Shown piece after piece: positions 44,690 through 56,146 of a stretch of 64,000 bases of DNA. Within the stretch, counting starts at the first letter, position 1. Every line of letters starts with the position of its first letter. The stretch is from contig OY754984.1 of the NCBI GenBank assembly GCA_963576475.1, positions 20,795,215 to 20,859,214 of the forward strand, written 5' to 3'. The DNA comes from Molanna angustata (Eukaryota > Arthropoda > Insecta > Trichoptera > Molannidae). A program made the position numbers and the translations under genes. The notes under the pieces were generated by a model. That model had not been told where the DNA came from and searched no databases. It saw nothing but the letters and a program-made list of their open reading frames with translations.

Positions 44690-45294
44690 TGTAGCGGGGA
44701 TTTGCTGGTTCATTGTAACATTGACCTATTTGGTATTGGTAATTTGATTTAATTAGCGATTTTTATGCACTGCAGTTCGATAAATATGATACCTCGTATA
44801 TAAGCCAAAAGGAAACAATGCACTTACCTTTAATTGGCTGGCAGATCCTTTTGGCAGAGGGCACTCTTCTCTTGCAGTGTTAGCGGGTGTTGAAGATTGA
44901 TGTAGCGGATGAAATAACTGTTGAAAATGTTTATGAACTGCGATGTTATTGTAGACGATAGCGGTGAAGATGGCGGAGAATTTGCGGTAAAAGTAGCGGT
45001 TGGAAATTATGCGGGATTTATTTAATTAGCAGCAAAAGCGGCGGTCACACAGCCACGAACAAAATATAGAGATCCGTACTCTGCGAATGACAAGCGGGAA
45101 GTCTCTTGTTTTTCAGTGTTGCCAACTCGCAGGCGCGAATATTGGCAATGCATTGTAGGTAGGCGGTTTATTTTATAAAGCGGTAGTTGAAGCGGTGATT
45201 AGTGCGGATGAAGACGATGAATCCCAGAAGAAGCCTCTTGATTGCCAATGGCCATTGGCTTAGTGCATTACTTCTTCTGGCGATACACAAAGGC
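44690..45294 (-). other. Unassigned, with a possible splice-donor exon
   Basis: On the minus strand an open stretch reads NTAREECPLPKGSASQLK and is followed at 44827-44822 by GTAAGT, a consensus splice donor. This is one of very few places that could be host-derived. It could equally be a repeat (several agcggt/tagcgg words surround it). Confidence 0.25.
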
Positions 45295-45447
45295 ATCAAA
45301 ATTCATCGAATACAGTGCATTTTATTTTATTTTATTTTATGACAATTAAATGGCGCGAACACGTACAATTTTCGGTTAGGTTTAGTTAGTGTTGTTGGTG
45401 TCAAATTTTGTAGTAAAGATATTTCATTTTTTATTGATATAATTGAT

Positions 45448-45560
45448 AGGTCGGTTGCCGAGTGGCTATACGCTGGTTTCGGAATCCATTGGAACCAGGT
45501 TTGAATCCTACCTCTAACGATTGCGTTCATTTTTACCAAAATCAATTGTTTTATATCCAA
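45448..45560 (+). mobile_element. tRNA-like SINE head (unit 1)
   Basis: ggtcggttgccgagtggcta looks like the D-arm/box A of a class II (Leu/Ser-type) tRNA, and ggtttgaatcc 40-odd bp later is box B. What follows (cgattgcgttcattttt) is not tRNA, so this is a retroposon head. A second copy from the duplication is at 46881-46993. A relic of the same type is at 58880-58930. Confidence 0.6.
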
Positions 45561-46139
45561 GATGTTTTTAGATGAGGGAGACAAAGGGGAAGATATTGGA
45601 TAGACCATGTGGAAAGAATGGACTCCCGAAAGACTACCACACCTTGCCCTACTCGGGAAACTAGAAAATAAGAATATCAAAATGATATTCTTATTTTATT
45701 ATATAGAAAGGCAGCTGAGAGTCTATATCCTAGTGGCCTTCGACCAGTCTTAGAAGAAGACAAGAAGAGTTAAAAGCGCTCGGTTCTCTCAGATTTTTCC
45801 GCTAGGGACACGGCATGATTGTGCTAGTATAAATGTTGTCAATTTATTTTTGGTTTCAGCACAAAAAAAGGTTACAGCAAAAAGTTCTCGGTCGTAACTT
45901 GTTTAAAAAGTTATTGGAGTTGTTGTCACAAGAAAACTTGGCTTCGTAGTTTTTACTTAATTACTCACCACTACCGTCCTACCACACCAGACAGTTCGTA
46001 ATATAAAACTTTATGTACCCAGCTTAAGTTTTTTTCTGTGTTTTAACTTTGAACGATCACGGCATAAACAGATTTCAATTTTCACGATTTAACTCTACGC
46101 GAATATCAAACAATACTAATAATCAATCCACATTATTGA

Positions 46140-46450
46140 AGCCATCCACAATGCAATCGTAGTTCCAACCTTGACGTATGCACGCGAGACTTGGACATTG
46201 CAGAAGTCGCATGAAAGCAGAATAAATTGTAATATGACGATGTACGACATATAAAGAAATGAGGACGCAAAGAACCTATGCCATTGATTGTGTAAAAGTG
46301 AACGCGCTATAAGATAATAAGGTTTAGCAACATGGTAATAATGAATGAAGACGTGACGAAGAAAATATACAAATTCGATAGGAATGGATCAAGAGTCCAA
46401 GAAATGGTACGACATCTTGAAAGAGGGAAATCTAAGAAGCTTGAACAACA
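46140..46450 (+). pseudogene. Degenerate LINE RT tail (unit 1)
   Basis: AIVVPTLTYARETWTLQKSH, ESRIN, then fragments of the WFGH and TKKIYK regions with many stops; the family of 41697. Duplicated at 47573-47883. Confidence 0.65.
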
Positions 46451-46727
46451 TGGGAGCATATATTCTCATATATCTCAATGGCAATTGAAGCTGATAAAGA
46501 CAAAATAATATCATAAAATGATGCGAACTGCCAAAATAACTACTCACGATATTGCTGGGAGATTGTTTTTATCGAATTCGATTGTGTGGCTACGATTTGT
46601 TGGGACTATCCAATTCTCTTAAAGAATTAGAACTCTTTGACCCGGACGATCTCAACGTACATGAGACGTCTTTCTGCTTGCACATTCTCACAGTTTCTGA
46701 ATGTAATGCGGCGCCAAGTCATGCAGA

Positions 46728-48160
46728 ATCAAAATTCATCGAATACAGTGCATTTTATTTTATTTTATTTTATGACAATTAAATGGCGCGAACACGTACA
46801 ATTTTCGGTTAGGTTTAGTTAGTGTTGTTGGTGTCAAATTTTGTAGTAAAGATATTTCATTTTTTATTGATATAATTGATAGGTCGGTTGCCGAGTGGCT
46901 ATACGCTGGTTTCGGAATCCATTGGAACCAGGTTTGAATCCTACCTCTAACGATTGCGTTCATTTTTACCAAAATCAATTGTTTTATATCCAAGATGTTT
47001 TTAGATGAGGGAGACAAAGGGGAAGATATTGGATAGACCATGTGGAAAGAATGGACTCCCGAAAGACTACCACACCTTGCCCTACTCGGGAAACTAGAAA
47101 ATAAGAATATCAAAATGATATTCTTATTTTATTATATAGAAAGGCAGCTGAGAGTCTATATCCTAGTGGCCTTCGACCAGTCTTAGAAGAAGACAAGAAG
47201 AGTTAAAAGCGCTCGGTTCTCTCAGATTTTTCCGCTAGGGACACGGCATGATTGTGCTAGTATAAATGTTGTCAATTTATTTTTGGTTTCAGCACAAAAA
47301 AAGGTTACAGCAAAAAGTTCTCGGTCGTAACTTGTTTAAAAAGTTATTGGAGTTGTTGTCACAAGAAAACTTGGCTTCGTAGTTTTTACTTAATTACTCA
47401 CCACTACCGTCCTACCACACCAGACAGTTCGTAATATAAAACTTTATGTACCCAGCTTAAGTTTTTTTCTGTGTTTTAACTTTGAACGATCACGGCATAA
47501 ACAGATTTCAATTTTCACGATTTAACTCTACGCGAATATCAAACAATACTAATAATCAATCCACATTATTGAAGCCATCCACAATGCAATCGTAGTTCCA
47601 ACCTTGACGTATGCACGCGAGACTTGGACATTGCAGAAGTCGCATGAAAGCAGAATAAATTGTAATATGACGATGTACGACATATAAAGAAATGAGGACG
47701 CAAAGAACCTATGCCATTGATTGTGTAAAAGTGAACGCGCTATAAGATAATAAGGTTTAGCAACATGGTAATAATGAATGAAGACGTGACGAAGAAAATA
47801 TACAAATTCGATAGGAATGGATCAAGAGTCCAAGAAATGGTACGACATCTTGAAAGAGGGAAATCTAAGAAGCTTGAACAACATGGGAGCATATATTCTC
47901 ATATATCTCAATGGCAATTGAAGCTGATAAAGACAAAATAATATCATAAAATGATGCGAACTGCCAAAATAACTACTCACGATATTGCTGGGAGATTGTT
48001 TTTATCGAATTCGATTGTGTGGCTACGATTTGTTGGGACTATCCAATTCTCTTAAAGAATTAGAACTCTTTGACCCGGACGATCTCAACGTACATGAGAC
48101 GTCTTTCTGCTTGCACATTCTCACAGTTTCTGAATGTAATGCGGCGCCAAGTCATGCAGA
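46728..48160 (+). repeat. 1433-bp tandem duplication, unit 2
   Basis: Second unit. The join reads gcagaa|tcaaaattc, while unit 2 ends gcagaa|gcttaaat, so the breakpoints share no more than a base. All small frames here duplicate those of unit 1. Confidence 0.93.
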
Positions 48161-48599
48161 AGCTTAAATATGATCAAGCACACTTTAAGAGAGGTACTGC
48201 TCCTAAAAATATTTGTAGTCTCGGTGGTTCTAATAAAATGAGGTGTGTCCTTGTCAACTGTGTGCTGTGGCGTCTCACACATACTGCGTTCGTAGATGCG
48301 GTGTATCGGGGTGAATGCGATAAGCGCAAACTGCGACAGTGAGGTCCGGAAGAATGTGCCTATTGTACACTGAGAGAGTAGGTCCCATTCGCATTTGGTT
48401 AGTGAAAATGTAAGGGGAGAAAAATTGAAAGCGAGATTTACCAAGTATAGTTTTCATACTTCATCATCATCATAGGCTTGTCAGAACTTGGTGGTCCTTG
48501 GCTGAATATTCTTATCTTTCTTATAGTTTCTGATTTGTAGTATGCATGTATTAGCGCTGACAGAGTCCATCCATAGATGTTTGGGTCTGGCTGGTTTTA
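48161..48599. other. Unassigned DNA
   Basis: Open frames of 60-107 codons on both strands carry no motif I recognise. A catcatcatcat run at 48463 precedes a GC-richer piece that may be a LINE relic. Confidence 0.3.
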
Positions 48600-48935
48600 T
48601 TTTTTTTTAACCTTCTGTATATATAATTAACACTGGCGGGCTTATTGCCAAACGGCAATGTCCTACAACCAGCAAGAGTTAATTTTCAATATACAATACA
48701 GTGTGTATTATGGAAATAAGGTAATCATATGAAAAAATATTAAGATTACACAAGAGAAGAGAAAAAAAAATTGAATATAAAAACAGTTTAGAGTAATGAA
48801 AGGAAAACCAAAGGGTAAGGAGAGGAAGAGGATAGGAAGAAGAACTCAGTTATTATCAGATTCTTAGATATTTTTGTTTTAGCCTTTTTTGAGAAAGATG
48901 AACTATGTAATATCAGGACTGAGACATATTAACTG
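48600..48935 (-). mobile_element. LINE 3' end, minus strand
   Basis: Poly(T) at 48600-48609, then the conserved ttattgcc...ggcaatg 3' UTR block, then decayed RT tail sequence matching 5590-5640 (agcctttt...gagaaagatga). It is a 5'-truncated copy. Confidence 0.6.
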
Positions 48936-49935
48936 GTTTTTTTTCGCGATTGTGGGTTGAAATTAATCTAGTTAGGATTCCTAACTAAAAATATTTTTCT
49001 AATGTTAAGCATTCGTGGATGGTGAGGTATAATTGTATGTCGGAAGGTTTAGAAGTGGAGATTGATTGATGTGGTGTGAGATATCGCAGCGACAGTATTT
49101 GTGGGGAATTCATTGAACGAGAAGCGTTTACCGCTTGTCGGGGGTGCAATTCTGTATTGAATCAGATACTACATATATTACTTATACATACTCTGGTGAA
49201 TGATTCTTGAGACAGTACAGATTCTAATGCTAGTCCATTATTTATTGTCAACATCCCATTTCAAAATGCAATTCTAGGTTATTCAACCAGGATCAGGCGG
49301 GAAGAATATAAAATGGAATCAAAATGCTTCTTCTTTTCTCCCTGACAAAGATTATTCCCTCTGCCTTTATCGTTCTTTGCTACCACTCTGCTCTGTCTTG
49401 TGCGTCTTATGAAGAGATATCGGTTTTTTGTGTTCCGCCTGATAAATTGGATTGAAGACGGATTATAACTAATGTAGATTTATGAGTAGACTTTAAGCGT
49501 TATATCATAGTGTATCACAATCAAAGACCTTATATACTAAAGGTCTTTGATCACAATCAACACGATACACATTGAGAACATCGAATTAAGGGAATACAAC
49601 GACTTTGATTTGATTTTGTTTACTTTTTCGATCGACAATACTTGATGGAATTCCATTATAATATATTAAAATAAAACACATTTATAATATTCTTCCACTT
49701 GGTTTAATTTTTTTTTTATTTTATTATTTGAATGAACATTACAGCTTAAGTTTTATTTAAAAATAGTATAAAAATTACAATTTTTCATAGCGCCAATTAC
49801 AATGTGCTTATTATGAATAAAATGTTTGAGTGAATTAAAGACAAAAAACTATTGAACCTACATATAGCATTGCAAGAGGGTTTAGGATTTAGGGAAGGGT
49901 AAGCGAGGGGATACTTTAATATATTATTGTTACTT
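48936..49935. other. Unassigned, with a short perfect hairpin
   Basis: A hairpin tcaaagacctt (49521-49531)/aaggtctttga (49540-49550) with an 8-nt loop lies between two tatcacaatca/gatcacaatca copies. A poly(T)-rich start near 49700 may be the tail of a minus-strand LINE. Nothing coding. Confidence 0.4.
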
Positions 49936-50143
49936 ATTCTGGGTGGGAAATATGGACTGTCCTCCATACTATGCTATCTTGAAATACATATTATATTACG
50001 TACAATGTACATATATAAATCGAAATATTTTTAAATATTGAATAATTTGGATTAAGGATTTATAGTTTGGTGGGTATGTATTTTCAAGTATACAACAAAC
50101 TATCGCAATCGACAGTTGGATCTTTTGTATTACACGCAACTAG
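49936..50143 (+). mobile_element. 3' end of a truncated Helitron-like copy
   Basis: The last ~200 bp of the family, ending atcgacagttgga, tcttttgtattacacgcaa and CTAG (50140-50143). The 5' part is absent. The hairpin is degraded (tgtattaca). Confidence 0.65.
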
Positions 50144-50371
50144 TTATAGGTAGGTACCTACTTAATGCTGTATTCCAACTGTCGATTCGTTCATGAGAAT
50201 TCAATTCTCTTAATGAATCGACATTATTAAGCCAAGATGCGTGTACGAAGGAAAATTTTGTATGGTGTAGTGGACTTTTTGCATGCTAATAACACCAACT
50301 AGAGGCCTCGCAGCATATATGTTCCTATACATGGATTTACTCAGAATACGGAGTAGAACATTTTATGTGAG

Positions 50372-50413
<42 letters not shown>

Positions 50414-51606
50414 TGTGTGTGTGTGTGTCCCTTATAACTTTTGATCCGCTCAATTTACAGAGCCCAAATTTTTAAAATATATAAACAATTATAGGCCTAC
50501 AAAAATTTTATACTCAGAAGTGTGAATTTTTGTTTCAGTCAGGGGTTATCAACTTTTGAAATTTCGGTTTATTTTTCCATATATCTCAGAAACCATAAAA
50601 GCTAGAACGCTGAAATTTGTTATAAACATAGACAAATAAAAATTCTCAAATTAGTTTTTTTAAAAAAATCCAGGGTTACTCAAACATTTTTTATCAAGAA
50701 AAATATTTTTTTTATTTTATTTTATTTTATTTTATAGAATACAACAGCATTACAATAAAGATTTATACAGATATACAGAGATAATTTTTATGTTGCCAAT
50801 TATAGTATTCTAAATATATTAAGTACATACACATTTATTAACAATTATGAAGACAGGATGGGAAAGGAGAGAGGTAGGATCGACCACTAGAAACTCATAC
50901 TATGATTTGCCTCACGTGTCTCAATGTATGAATAATAGTAAATTAAAATTAAGTTAAAGTTAATGTTAAAGGGGCACAATTAAAAAGTTAAAGATGTGCA
51001 CAATAAAACAGAGCACAGATTAAACATCCGACAAATTCACATTTTTTTTTTGAATACATAAAAACTTGAAGCAAACATATCCAACTCCGGAACGCTCAAA
51101 CAATTTCTATTGTGCCCAGTACAAGCTCTATTAATATAAGAATTTAGCATATAGTTAGTTTTAGAAGGTTCTATATAAAAGAGAGACTGGTTTCTATTTC
51201 TCCTAAGTGGACAGTGAAAACGTAGTGTGCTTAGAAGGGGTGCGCTGTCGATCAGACCGTTAATAATTTTATATTGAAAACAAATATCATGGATTGATCT
51301 GCGTGTCTCCAGTAGTTTTGTGTTGTGGTGTTTAAGAGCTTGAGGATAGTTAGAGAAATGTAGTCTATTACGAAAATTTAATTGCTTTATATATTTATAT
51401 ATTACGTTAATATGTGTTTCATAGTTTGGATTCCATACAACCGATCCAAATTCCAGTAAGCTTCTAATAAATGAATTAAATAATATACGCAGCGTGTCAG
51501 AGTTATGAAAAGGTTTCGTGTTTCGAAATATGAATCCGAGAGCCTTATATGCTTTAGTTGTTATGTATTCAATATGATTAGTGAAAGATAGTTTTTCGTC
51601 CAGTAT

Positions 51607-52646
51607 TCCAACTGTCGATTTGTTCAGGAGAACTTTGTTCTCTTAACATATCGACAATGTATCAAGCCAGAATACGCGAGAATTGTATGGAGAGGTCTAC
51701 TTTTTTCACGGCTTTTCCAACTTTGAAGTCAAAAAACACCAACTTAGAGGCTTCGCAGCATATATGTTCCATACACGGATTTACTCAGAATTCGGAGTAG
51801 AACATTTCGTGTGTCTGTGTGTGTGTGTGTGTCTGTGTGTCTGTGTGTCTGTGTGTGTGTCTGTGTGTGTGTGTGTCCGTCCCCCCCTTATAACTTTTGA
51901 TCCGCTCAATTTACAGAGCCTAAAATTTCAGAATATATAAACAATTACAGGCCTACAAAACTTTTATACTCGGAATTTTGAATTTTTGTTTCAGTCAGGG
52001 GTTATCAACTTTTGAATTTTTATTTAATTTTTCCATATATCTCAGAAACCATAAACGCTAGAACGCTGAAAATTGGTACAAACATAGACAAATACAAAAT
52101 CTCAAATCAGATTTTTCAAAAAAGTTCCAGGGTTTCTCAAACATTTTTTATCAAGAAAAATATTTTTTTTATGATAAATTTATGAGTTTAACTGCCTATA
52201 TTTCCAAAACTTTTACAATTATCGAAAAAAGCCGAAACACCCCAACTAGATAATTTAATTTTCTATAAAAAATATTAACATTGTTACAGAAGATCTCAAT
52301 TTTTTTTTAACAATTTTTTTAAAAATTGAATTTAGTGACGACATCGCTTCATACATTTTGTATGGCAGTCGCCTATACACAATATGTAAGAAGACTTAAT
52401 AGTTTGATACTTCATCTCCAAACATACATACATACCATCATGCTATTTGCATATTCTGGGTAGGAAAAAGGATCTTCCTCCATACTATCCTATCTTGACA
52501 TACATACCTACATATGTTGTATAGAAAACAAAATATCTGAAAATATTCAATAATTTGTATCTATGGGTTTATAGTTTGGTACATATTCTTCAACTATACA
52601 TACTATCGCTATCGACAGTTGGATCTCATGTGTTACATGCAACTAG
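51607..52646 (+). mobile_element. Helitron-like copy F inside the LINE
   Basis: 1040 bp, TCCAACTG...gcaaCTAG, with the catgtgttacatg hairpin before CTAG, an internal TG/TC-rich microsatellite at 51810-51876 and an inverted repeat of its 5' end near the 3' end. Left flank ...gtccagtat, right flank tatacc...; joining them restores the LINE frame (…DFG-I-I-LDEK…), so there is no target duplication. Confidence 0.85.
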
Positions 52647-53735
52647 TATACCAAAATCCCTGATTTCAGATTTATAGTTCAGTTCTTCATTATTGATTTT
52701 CCAACTGTCGATTTGTTCATGAGAACTTTGTTCTCTTAACATATCGACAATGTATCAAGCCAGAATACGCGAGAATTGTATGGAGAGGTCTACTTTTTTC
52801 ACGGCTTTTCCAACTTTGAAGTCAAAAAACACCAACTTTGAGGCTTCGCAGCATATATGTTCCATACACGGATTTACTCAGAATTTGGAGTAGAACATTT
52901 CGTGTGTCTGTGTGTGTGTGTGTGTCTGTGTGTCTGTGTGTGTGTCTGTGTGTGTGTGTGTGTCAGTCCCCCCCTTATAACTCTTGATCCGCTCAATTTA
53001 CAGAGCCTAAAATTTCAGAATATATAAACAGTTACAGGCCTACAAAACTTTTATACTCGGAATTTTAAATTTTTGTTTCAGTCAGGGGTTATCAACTTTT
53101 GAATTTTTATTTTATTTTTCCATATATCTCAGAAACCATAAACGCTAGAACGCTGAAAATTGGTACAAACATAGACAAATACAAAATCTCAAATCTGTTT
53201 TTTCAAAAAAAAATTCCAGGGTTTCTCAAACATTTTTTATTAAGAAAAATATTTTTTTTATGATAAATTTATGAGTTTAACTGCCTATATTTCCAAAAAT
53301 TTTACAATTATCGAAAAAAGCCGAAACAGCCCAACTAGATAATTAAATTTTCTATAAAAAATATTACCATTGTAGTAGAAGATCTCAATTTTTTTTTAAC
53401 AATTTTTTTAAAAATTGAATTTAGTGACGACATCGCTTCATACATTTTGTATGGCAGTCGCCTATACACAATATGTAAGAAGACTTAATAGTTTGATACT
53501 TCATCTCCAAACATACATACATACCATCATGCTATTTGCATATTCTGGGTAGGAAAAAGGATCTTCCTCCATACTATCCTATCTTGACATACATACCTAC
53601 ATATGTTGTATAGAAAACAAAATATCTGTAAATATTCAATAATTTGTATCTATGGGTTTATAGTTTGGTACATATTCTTCAACTATACATACTATCGCTA
53701 TCGACAGTTGGATCTCATGTGTTACATGCAACTAG

Positions 53736-53861
53736 TAATAACATCTTTCTTTATCCTACATTCTTTCCTTATGTCCTCATTTCTGACCCTGTCATACATC
53801 GTTCTACTTAAAACTCTCCAATTTGAAACCAAATTTATCAAATATACGTGAAACAGTGTGT
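53736..53861 (-). pseudogene. LINE fragment captured between copies G and H
   Basis: On the minus strand NRTMYDRVRNEDIRKECRIK followed by KDVIT matches the (GTAT)n-tailed LINE family (compare 43975), not the LINE that surrounds the composite. It was therefore carried in with G and H. Confidence 0.75.
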
Positions 53862-54658
53862 TCCAACTGTCGATTTGTTCAGGAGAACTTTGTTCTCTTA
53901 ACATATCGACAATGTATCAAGCCAGGATACGCGAGAATTGTATGGAGAGGTCTACTTTTTTCACGGCTTTTCCAACTTTGAAGTCAAAAAACACCAACTT
54001 AGAGGCTTCGCAGCATATATTTTCCATACACGGATTTACTCAGAATTCGGAGTAGAACATTTCGTGTGTCTGTGTGTCTGTGTGTGTGTCTGTGTGTCCC
54101 CCCCCCCCTTATAACTTTTGATCCGCTCAATTTACAGAGCCCAAAATTTAAGAATATATAAACAGTTATAGGCTAACAAAACTTTTATACTCAGAATTTC
54201 GAATTTTTGTTTTAATCAGGGGTTATCAACTTTTGAATTTTTACTTTATTTTTCCATATATCTCAGAAACCATAAAAGCTAGGACGCTGAAAATTTGTAC
54301 AAATATAGAAAAATTCAAAATCTCAAATGAGTTTATTCAAAAAATTCCAGGGTTTCTCAAACATTTTTTATTAAGAAAAATATTTTTTTTATTATAAATT
54401 TATGAGTTTAACTGCCTATATTTCCAAAACTTTTACAATTATTGAAAAAAGCCGAAACACCCCAACTAGATAATTTAATTTTCTATAAAAAATATTGAAA
54501 TTGTAGTAGAAGATCTCAATTTTTTTTTAACCTTTTTTTTAAAAATTGAATTTAGTGACGACATCGCTTCATACATTTTGTATGGCAGTCGCCTATACAC
54601 AATATGTAAGAAGACTTAATAGTTTGATACTTCATCTCCAAACATACATACATACCAT

Positions 54659-54868
54659 GGCTCAGTTGGTTGGGTATCTGACTACTGATCCAAAGGTCCC
54701 GGGTTCGATTCCCGGTGGAGACACAGTTTTTAATTGTGTTTTCAGTCTGGATCTGTGAGACGATTAAAATCGTATGTCTCCAGAATGTGGCAACTTGTTA
54801 TTGGGTGCGTGTTAAATTAATATTTGACATAGTACCTGTAAGTTGCCCGAGAAATAATAAATAAATAA
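54659..54868 (+). mobile_element. tRNA-derived SINE inside copy H
   Basis: 210 bp with box A-like gctcagttggttgg, box B ggttcgattcc (54702-54712), the acacagtttttaattgtg body and a 3' tail gttgcccgagaaataataaa then (ataa)n. It is flanked by ataccat (54652-54658 and 54869-54875) and interrupts the family block cataccat|catgctatt. The head is a few bases shorter than in the 58638-58867 copy. Confidence 0.88.
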
Positions 54869-55879
54869 ATACCATCATGCTATTTTCATATTCTGGGTAG
54901 GAAAAAAGGATCTTCCTCCATACTATCCTATCTTGACATACATACCTACATATGTTGTATAGAAAACAAAATATCTGAAAATATTCAATAATTTGTATTT
55001 ATGGGTTTATAGTTTGGTACATATTCTTCAACTATACATACTATCGCTATCGACAGTTGGATCTCATGTGTTACATGCAACTAGTATATTTAAATAATAT
55101 TTTATTACGGTTACGAGAGTATGATATGTAATTACATTTTTACACATTTAAGAACAATTGATTTTCCGCACAATAACGTTGTAAACTATATAAATCATCT
55201 TGGAGCTCCAAACAATCTGACGGGCTTTTAATTTCTTTAAATATTTTAGCATCATCTGCGAACAACAGTATGTTGGAATGTTTAAGACAAGATTTTATAT
55301 CGTTAATGTAAATTAAGAATAGCAGAGGCCCCAGATGAGAGCCCTGGGGTACTCCGGAAAAAATAGGTTTATAGTTAGAATTGTGACCGTGCAAAGCCAT
55401 AGCCTGAGACCTGTTACTTATATATGAATTAAACCACCTAAAGAGATCTCCTCTAATCCCGATGTTCCAGATGTTGTTTTATGATAAACTTATGAGTTTA
55501 ACTGCCTATATTTCCAAATTTTTTAAAAATATCAAAAAAAGCCGAAACACCCCAACTAGACAATTTAATTTTATATAAAAAATATTAACATTGTATTAGC
55601 ACATCTCAATTTTTTTTTAATAAATTTTATAAAAATTGAATTTAGTGACGACATTGCTTCATATAATTTGTATGGCAATCGCCTACACACAATATCTAAG
55701 AAGACTTAATTGTTTGATACTAATCTCCAAACATACATACATACCATCATTCTGTTTTCATATTCTGGATAGGATCAAAGGACTGACCTCCATTCTATCC
55801 TATCTTGACATACATACATATGTAGGCACATGTGTTGTATAGAAAATCAAATATCTTAAAATATTAAATAATTTGTATT

Positions 55880-56073
55880 CATACATAGTTCAGCAATGAG
55901 GTTCACCACCAATTCTGAATATAGTGCCTTTTTAGGTGAGACGAGACTGGTGTGTGGGTATACATATATATGTTGTGCTCCCTTTTATAAGGTATTGCAC
56001 ACCCGCACACCTTTCGCTGGTTACCCCACATTGTGGGATATGCCGTGATGGTATGAATGAATGAATGATTATA
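55880..56073 (+). mobile_element. ~195-bp retroposon inside copy E
   Basis: Interrupts the family block gtattcat|ttatagtttgg. It begins near tagttcagcaatgagg (as at 2084) and ends ccgtgatggtatgaatgaat, like the 3' ends of the (GTAT)n-tailed LINEs. It is probably a SINE or truncated LINE using that LINE's machinery. Confidence 0.55.
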
Positions 56074-56146
56074 GTTTGGTACTTATTCTTCAACTATTCA
56101 TACTATCGCTATCGACAGTTGGATCTCATGTGTTACATGCAACTAG

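Larger units (their letters stand above)
45295..46727 (+). repeat. 1433-bp tandem duplication, unit 1
   Basis: Identical, as far as I can see, to 46728-48160 at a constant offset of 1433. Contents: a tRNA-like SINE head (45448-45520), a LINE tail (about 45555-45815) and a degenerate (GTAT)n-type LINE RT fragment (46140-46450). Confidence 0.93.
52700..55084 (+). mobile_element. Composite of two Helitron-like copies (G and H)
   Basis: 52700-53735 and 53862-55084 are each complete, TCCAACTG to CTAG, with 126 bp of LINE-derived DNA between them. The pair sits as one unit in the LINE. Joining 52699 to 55085 restores the frame (…ILFKY-KINNEE…). H also carries the SINE at 54659-54868. Confidence 0.8.
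50710..55477 (-). pseudogene. CR1/Jockey-like LINE in three pieces
   Basis: Minus-strand order: 55477-55085 (RT palm: GVPQGSHLGPLLFLIYINDI, NILLFADDAKIF), 52699-52647 (KINNEELNYKSEIRDFGI) and 51606-50710 (ILDEKLSFTNHIEYITTKAY, FHNSDTLRILFNSFIRSLLE, then 3' UTR and A-rich tail). The gaps are two Helitron-like insertions; the coding frame is continuous across both when they are removed. One stop (taa for a Ser codon in the LNVSK block, at about 55139) and other changes make it dead. Confidence 0.85.
50174..56146 (+). mobile_element. Helitron-like host copy E, split by a nested LINE
   Basis: The left half 50174-~50710 starts TCCAACTGTCGATTCG and stops at a TTTTA-rich LINE tail. The right half ~55478-56146 begins exactly where the left half stops in the family sequence (…aaatatttttttt | atgataaa…) and ends gcaaCTAG. 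The two are therefore one element opened by about 4.77 kb of nested insertions. Confidence 0.75.

Noticed and set aside
45327..47113. Repeated 117-codon minus-strand frames
   Set aside because: Same sequence in the two tandem units; antisense to SINE and LINE pieces, no domain motif.
49521..49550. Bacterial-type intrinsic terminator
   Set aside because: The hairpin is AT-balanced, has no T-tract that would fit, and the DNA is eukaryotic.
54659..54730. A tRNA gene suggested by good A and B boxes
   Set aside because: No acceptor-stem closure; a SINE body and tail follow and it is flanked by a target duplication. The same applies to 10700-10981, 45448 and 58638.
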